Shown: positions 60,646-64,000 of the stretch, piece by piece
Layout of the letters: each line of letters begins with the position of its first letter
How positions within the stretch are numbered: position 1 is the stretch's first letter
Assembly: GCA_030220185.1 (NCBI GenBank)
Contig: JASPKZ010002337.1
Location: forward strand, 1,955,501 to 2,019,500
Source of the DNA: Diploptera punctata
Lineage: Eukaryota > Arthropoda > Insecta > Blattodea > Blaberidae
Direction: 5' to 3'
Length of the DNA: 64,000 bases
Made by a program: the position numbers and the translations under genes
Notes under the pieces: generated by a model
The model's database searches: none
What the model was told of the DNA's origin: nothing
The model's input: only the letters and a program-made list of their open reading frames with translations

Positions 60646-60888
60646 TCATGTTGGCATTTCTTTAATGGAGGCAGCTTGACTCAACCAAACGTATGCTATA
60701 GTTTCATAAACATTTCTTCCAAGAAATATTCCAATATCTGTACACATTTTTAGAGTGTGGTTTAACAATTGTGATTCTTTTGATTTGAATACAAGATAGA
60801 TGCACGTCACTTTAAGAATACTGTCTATATAACAGTTTTCCCTGTTGCTTACAAATCCCTGACTTATTCCCGTTTTACAAAATTTTCC
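60646..60888 (-). CDS. Probable terminal exon of an unidentified gene
   Basis: Minus strand: a good acceptor TCATGCTTTTCCAG ends at about 60889 and opens 80 codons: GVQQSGKFCKTGISQGFVSN, RENCYIDSILKVTCIYLVFK, SKESQLLNHTLKMCTDIGIF, LGRNVYETIAYVWLSQAASI, KEMPT and stop TGA at 60648-60646. It is non-repetitive, has balanced amino-acid use and lacks transposon motifs. I do not recognise the family. Upstream exons should lie to the right. Confidence 0.5.
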   Translation of the reverse strand, partial: GKFCKTGISQGFVSNRENCYIDSILKVTCIYLVFKSKESQLLNHTLKMCTDIGIFLGRNVYETIAYVWLSQAASIKEMPT

Positions 60889-60992
60889 AGACTGCTGGAC
60901 ACCCTGGAAAAGCATGATTCTGAATTAGCTACTCCATTGTAAAATAGTGCAATATGAGTGAGTCAATGCTTTTGTAATGCACAGTACATTAT

Positions 60993-61331
60993 CCATCCAT
61001 CGTAATTCTGCCCGAAGGCAGGTCCTTCACTGCAATCATAGCATTTTCATGCTATGCTTGGAGCTTTACTAGGGAATTGTAGGTGTGGTAGCTTCCCGTT
61101 GCTTTCCACACCGTTGAAGGATGATGTTGATGATGATGATGATAAGGATGATGATGATGGCCATATGATTTCGGGGACCGTTTGTGCCTTAAAGTTTTCC
61201 TGACATTTGTCTTACAGGTGAGGAAAAACCCGATAAAAACCTCACCCAGAAAAACTGCCCTGACCGGGGATCGAACCCGGGCCCGCTGCGTGACAAGGCA
61301 GCACGCTACCTCGAGACCACAGCGGTGGACT
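60993..61331 (-). mobile_element. SINE family A, full length, minus, with target duplication
   Basis: Complete reference copy for the family. The flanking direct repeat AGTACATTAT occurs at 60983-60992 and 61332-61341. Within it: GAACCCGGGCCCGCTGCGTG (B-box region) and the tail AATTCTGCCCGAAGGCAGGT. Confidence 0.92.
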
Positions 61332-61341
61332 AGTACATTAT

Positions 61342-61834
61342 AACACTAATTTTTATTCTTTCAATAGTGTTGCTCAATAACTCCCACCCCATATTTCTTC
61401 CAAATTCCTTCCATGTCTGATGAGCTCTAAGACGAGAAAGAATTGATCCCGATGTGTTCACCCTTGAACAATGACATCATCAGGGTGATCACATCATAGT
61501 AAAAACACTGTTTAAGGGAGAAATATATATCAGGATCAATTGGGTATGTTTCTTGTCTTGTTTATCACTTTTACTGATATATGTTGTTTTAATTGGACAT
61601 ATTTGAATCCCAGATTGATTGCTGACTCTCTTAGCGGAATTACTACTATGGCAAATTGTTTTATTTTACATATCGATGGTGGGCAATGAAAACCTCGTAA
61701 CTCAATTTTGGTAAATTTTGCAGGAGAAACAAATAACCATTTAAAATAATTATGAAAATTGATAACAAATAGTTCCCACACATTTTACTACAGAATATAA
61801 GTCCAGTTATTAATAAATTTGCCTCAATGGAATA
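61342..61834. other. No recognised gene or repeat
   Basis: Short ORFs at 61536-61781 and 61661-61882 (minus) have no domain. Confidence 0.35.
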
Positions 61835-62296
61835 TTGTGGGATAAAAATATAAGTAATAAAAATAAAATGAATATATATCATACAATTGTTAAAAGCATC
61901 ATTACTTATGGAGCAGAACTTTGGCCATTAACAATAAAAACAAATAAGTACCTTTTGGCAACGGAAATGGATTTTATACGAAGGGCCGCAAGAATTTCAA
62001 GAAGAGAAAAAATTAGGAACTCAGTTATAAGGGAAAAAATAGATTGAAGACACTATTTTAGATTATATTAAAACTCAGCAATTAAGATGGTACGGAATGG
62101 AAGAGGAATGGCAGAGGATCGACTACCAAAATCTATTTTGGAATGGAAACCTGAGGGAAGACGAAGCAGAGGAAGACCTAAAACTTCCTGGAGTCAGGGA
62201 ATATGTTTATATATGAAGGAGAAACATCTACAACCAGGAGATTGGATGGACCGACAAAATTGGCTATTAGGAATCGGACGATGTCAAAGACATTAA
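61835..62296 (+). pseudogene. Non-LTR tail, second tail type
   Basis: MNIYHTIVKSIITYGAELWP, DFIRRAARISRREKIRNSVI, then QLRWYGMEEEWQRI in another frame, and GRRSRGRPKTSW. Same type as 7640-7970. Broken at 62047. Confidence 0.72.
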
Positions 62297-62629
62297 TCAA
62301 CCGATGATCTATCTATTAATAAATTTGAAGTCCGTGTTCTCAACAAATTATGTATCACATATTTCTGTGCTGGCTACTAGAGTTATGTGGTTTCCAATGA
62401 CTGATGGAGTTACGAGGTTTTCATTGCCTACCGTAGATATAATTAATTTCCTTAAAGTTACAACTGACTCCAAAAATGATATTATACATAAAGTTTAACA
62501 GAAAACAAGAAAGGAATAAACATAAGATATAAAAACACAATATAACATACTAGAATGTATGACTGATTTATTCCCGTTACATTACAGGCATTCTTGTCAT
62601 CCCAAATTTTGTAAAAAAAATATTTAATT

Positions 62630-63060
62630 GGAAATATATAAAACTGTTATTCTCCCAGTTATATTATATGCATGTGAAATATGGGCTCTTACTTTAAAAG
62701 AGGAAAGAAAATTACGAGGATTTGAGAATACAGTTCTTAGGAAAATGTTTGGTCTACAGAGAGAAAACAAATAGGCAAATGGAGAAGATTACAAAACAAT
62801 GAGCTAAATGATCTTTATAGGAAAATAGATATAATAAAAGCAGTTATGTCTCATAGATTGCAATGGGCAGGGCATGTGGTATGAATAGGGAATGAAAAAG
62901 GGGCATGGAAAATTCTTGTAGGAAAACCAGACGGAAAACACCCGGTTGGTAAGCCAAGAATGAGATGGAAGAATAATATTAACCATGATTTGGGGAAAAT
63001 AGATTATACAGGGGATGACTAGATAACATACGCTGAGAATAGGGATGTATGGAGAGCTTC
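62630..63060 (+). pseudogene. RTE-like 3' tail fragment
   Basis: LEIYKTVILPVILYACEIWA, RKLRGFENTVLRKMFGLQRE, then RKPDGKHPVGKPRMRWKNNI-like codons with stops, cut off at GVWRAS near 63060 by a PLE-like remnant (GAAACTGCAGTTTAAG). Confidence 0.75.
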
Positions 63061-63079
63061 TGGAGAAACTGCAGTTTAA

Positions 63080-63715
63080 GTCTCACCATGAAATTTTCTG
63101 TCCTGCAATATAGTAGTGTGTGCAAGTGTTATGAACTAGCTCCATAGATGGCAGAACGATCAGTGCAGTTGGTTAATACCAATACCTTTGCGATAAATTC
63201 CCAAATGTGCTTTTAAACATGGATGTACATTAACACATAATTTGTAACCTAATAAAATAAATAATTTACATATTATTTCAAAAAACCATGTAAGCTAATT
63301 TGGTTTACACTAACTTACACCTTCTTAACCTAACAAAATAAAAATTAATAGTGCAGTTGGATAAAGTTTCCATTAAACGCAGTGAGAAAATTTTGTCACA
63401 GGCAGACACCACGCACATGCACCAACAAACGTGAAGCAGTTTGCACTATAGAATCGCCGATGTCGCCAACATATGCACAATATTTAAGGAACCTCAAAGC
63501 TAGCCTAACACAATTTAAATACACTAATCTATGAAAGACCAACCTAAAAGCTAACCTAACGCAATTTAAGCACTCTTAACTTGTGAAGAATACAATGCCC
63601 AAAAATAAATAGTAAGTTCTGAAATTATGAAGTACATACTCTATGTTGGCTGCACTGGAATATGTTAAAATCAATATGGCTGCCAACGTCTTCATGTTAC
63701 ATATGTAGTTAAATA
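63080..63715. other. Unrecognised right-hand stretch
   Basis: No ORF above chance. A word pair (ACCTAACAAAATAAA / ACCTAATAAAATAAA; CTAACCTAACGCAATTTAA / CTAGCCTAACACAATTTAA) hints at an old repeat. Confidence 0.35.
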
Positions 63716-63719
63716 TCGT

Positions 63720-63935
63720 AGAAAAATATATTGAAATAATCGTTAGAAAAATTGTAAAATTTATTGTAAATGTTTGAATATAATACCTTGTTGTTGTGTG
63801 TGTGTGGTGTCTGCCTGGGACTAGAAAAATATATTGAAATAATCATTAAAAAATGTAAAATTGATTGTAAATGTTCAGAAATATTTGAAAATAAAACCTT
63901 GTTGGTGCATGCATGTGGTGTCAGCCCGGGACTTA
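63720..63935. repeat. Tandem duplication, about 105-bp unit
   Basis: GAAAAATATATTGAAATAAT occurs at 63720 and 63825. Each unit runs to GTGTGGTGTCTGCCTGGGAC / CATGTGGTGTCAGCCCGGGA and includes ATTGTAAATGTT and a CCTTGTTG block. Confidence 0.75.
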
Positions 63936-64000
63936 GAATAATTTTTCACTGTGCTTCATGGAAACTTAGCCATACAGTTTATTTGAAGGTATGTCATACT

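Noticed and set aside
1..64000. CRISPR arrays, bacterial operons, ribosome binding sites
   Set aside because: None seen. Introns, SINEs and non-LTR elements show this is animal nuclear DNA.

Overview
The window reads as nuclear DNA of a large, repeat-rich insect genome. RTE-type retroposon tails of the insect RWAGHVARM/RWENNI kind, tRNA-headed SINEs, mariner and pogo transposons and an arthropod-type single MAGE gene all point that way. A polyneopteran such as a cockroach is my best guess, from the style of the SINE and RTE families; I cannot prove the species.

Host genes are few and stretched. (1) A five-exon MAGE/NSE3 gene on the minus strand runs from 47281 down to 20292. Its exons (73, about 61, 31, 44 and 36 codons) join in compatible phases and spell a continuous MAGE homology domain, except for a one-base deficit at an A-run in exon 2. 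(2) A two-exon C2H2 zinc-finger gene on the minus strand has exon 1 at 59438-59694 and exon 2 at 54116-55298, for 479 aa with about 12 fingers. (3) The last coding exon of an acid/neutral lipase lies on the plus strand at 14464-14637. (4) Weaker candidates are a terminal exon at 60646-60888 (minus) and a short first-exon candidate at 5240-5277 (minus).

Everything else is mostly mobile DNA. There are two near-identical RTE-like non-LTR elements (plus, 1431-4205, 5'-truncated; minus, 24233-27480, nearly full length) and many RTE 3' tails. One 5'-truncated Penelope-like element (PLE) has RT and GIY-YIG domains (42910-44615), and more than 25 other PLE fragments are present. One mariner has an intact transposase ORF and clear TIRs (37505-38817). 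There are two deleted long-TIR mariner/IS630-like elements, two pogo/Tigger-like relics, at least four SINE families and several simple repeats.

The most interesting layer lies in the PLE ends. Many carry a recognisable hammerhead ribozyme: a CUGANGA box, a conserved extra U, a stem II hairpin, GAAA, and a short self-complementary stem III. A splice-donor-like GAGGTRAG follows 15-30 nt later. PLE ends occur repeatedly as inverted dimers with truncated 5' ends meeting in the middle and ribozyme ends facing outward. A second set of elements with the same inverted-dimer polarity, next to the same terminal motif, carries a 73-nt tRNA-like module followed by a T-run. I suggest, as inference, that tRNA-like structures may take the RNA-processing role that the ribozyme has in other copies.

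Several frame breaks (MAGE exon 2, PLE RT, RTE copy 1) sit in A-runs, so single-base assembly errors must be excluded before calling these loci dead.
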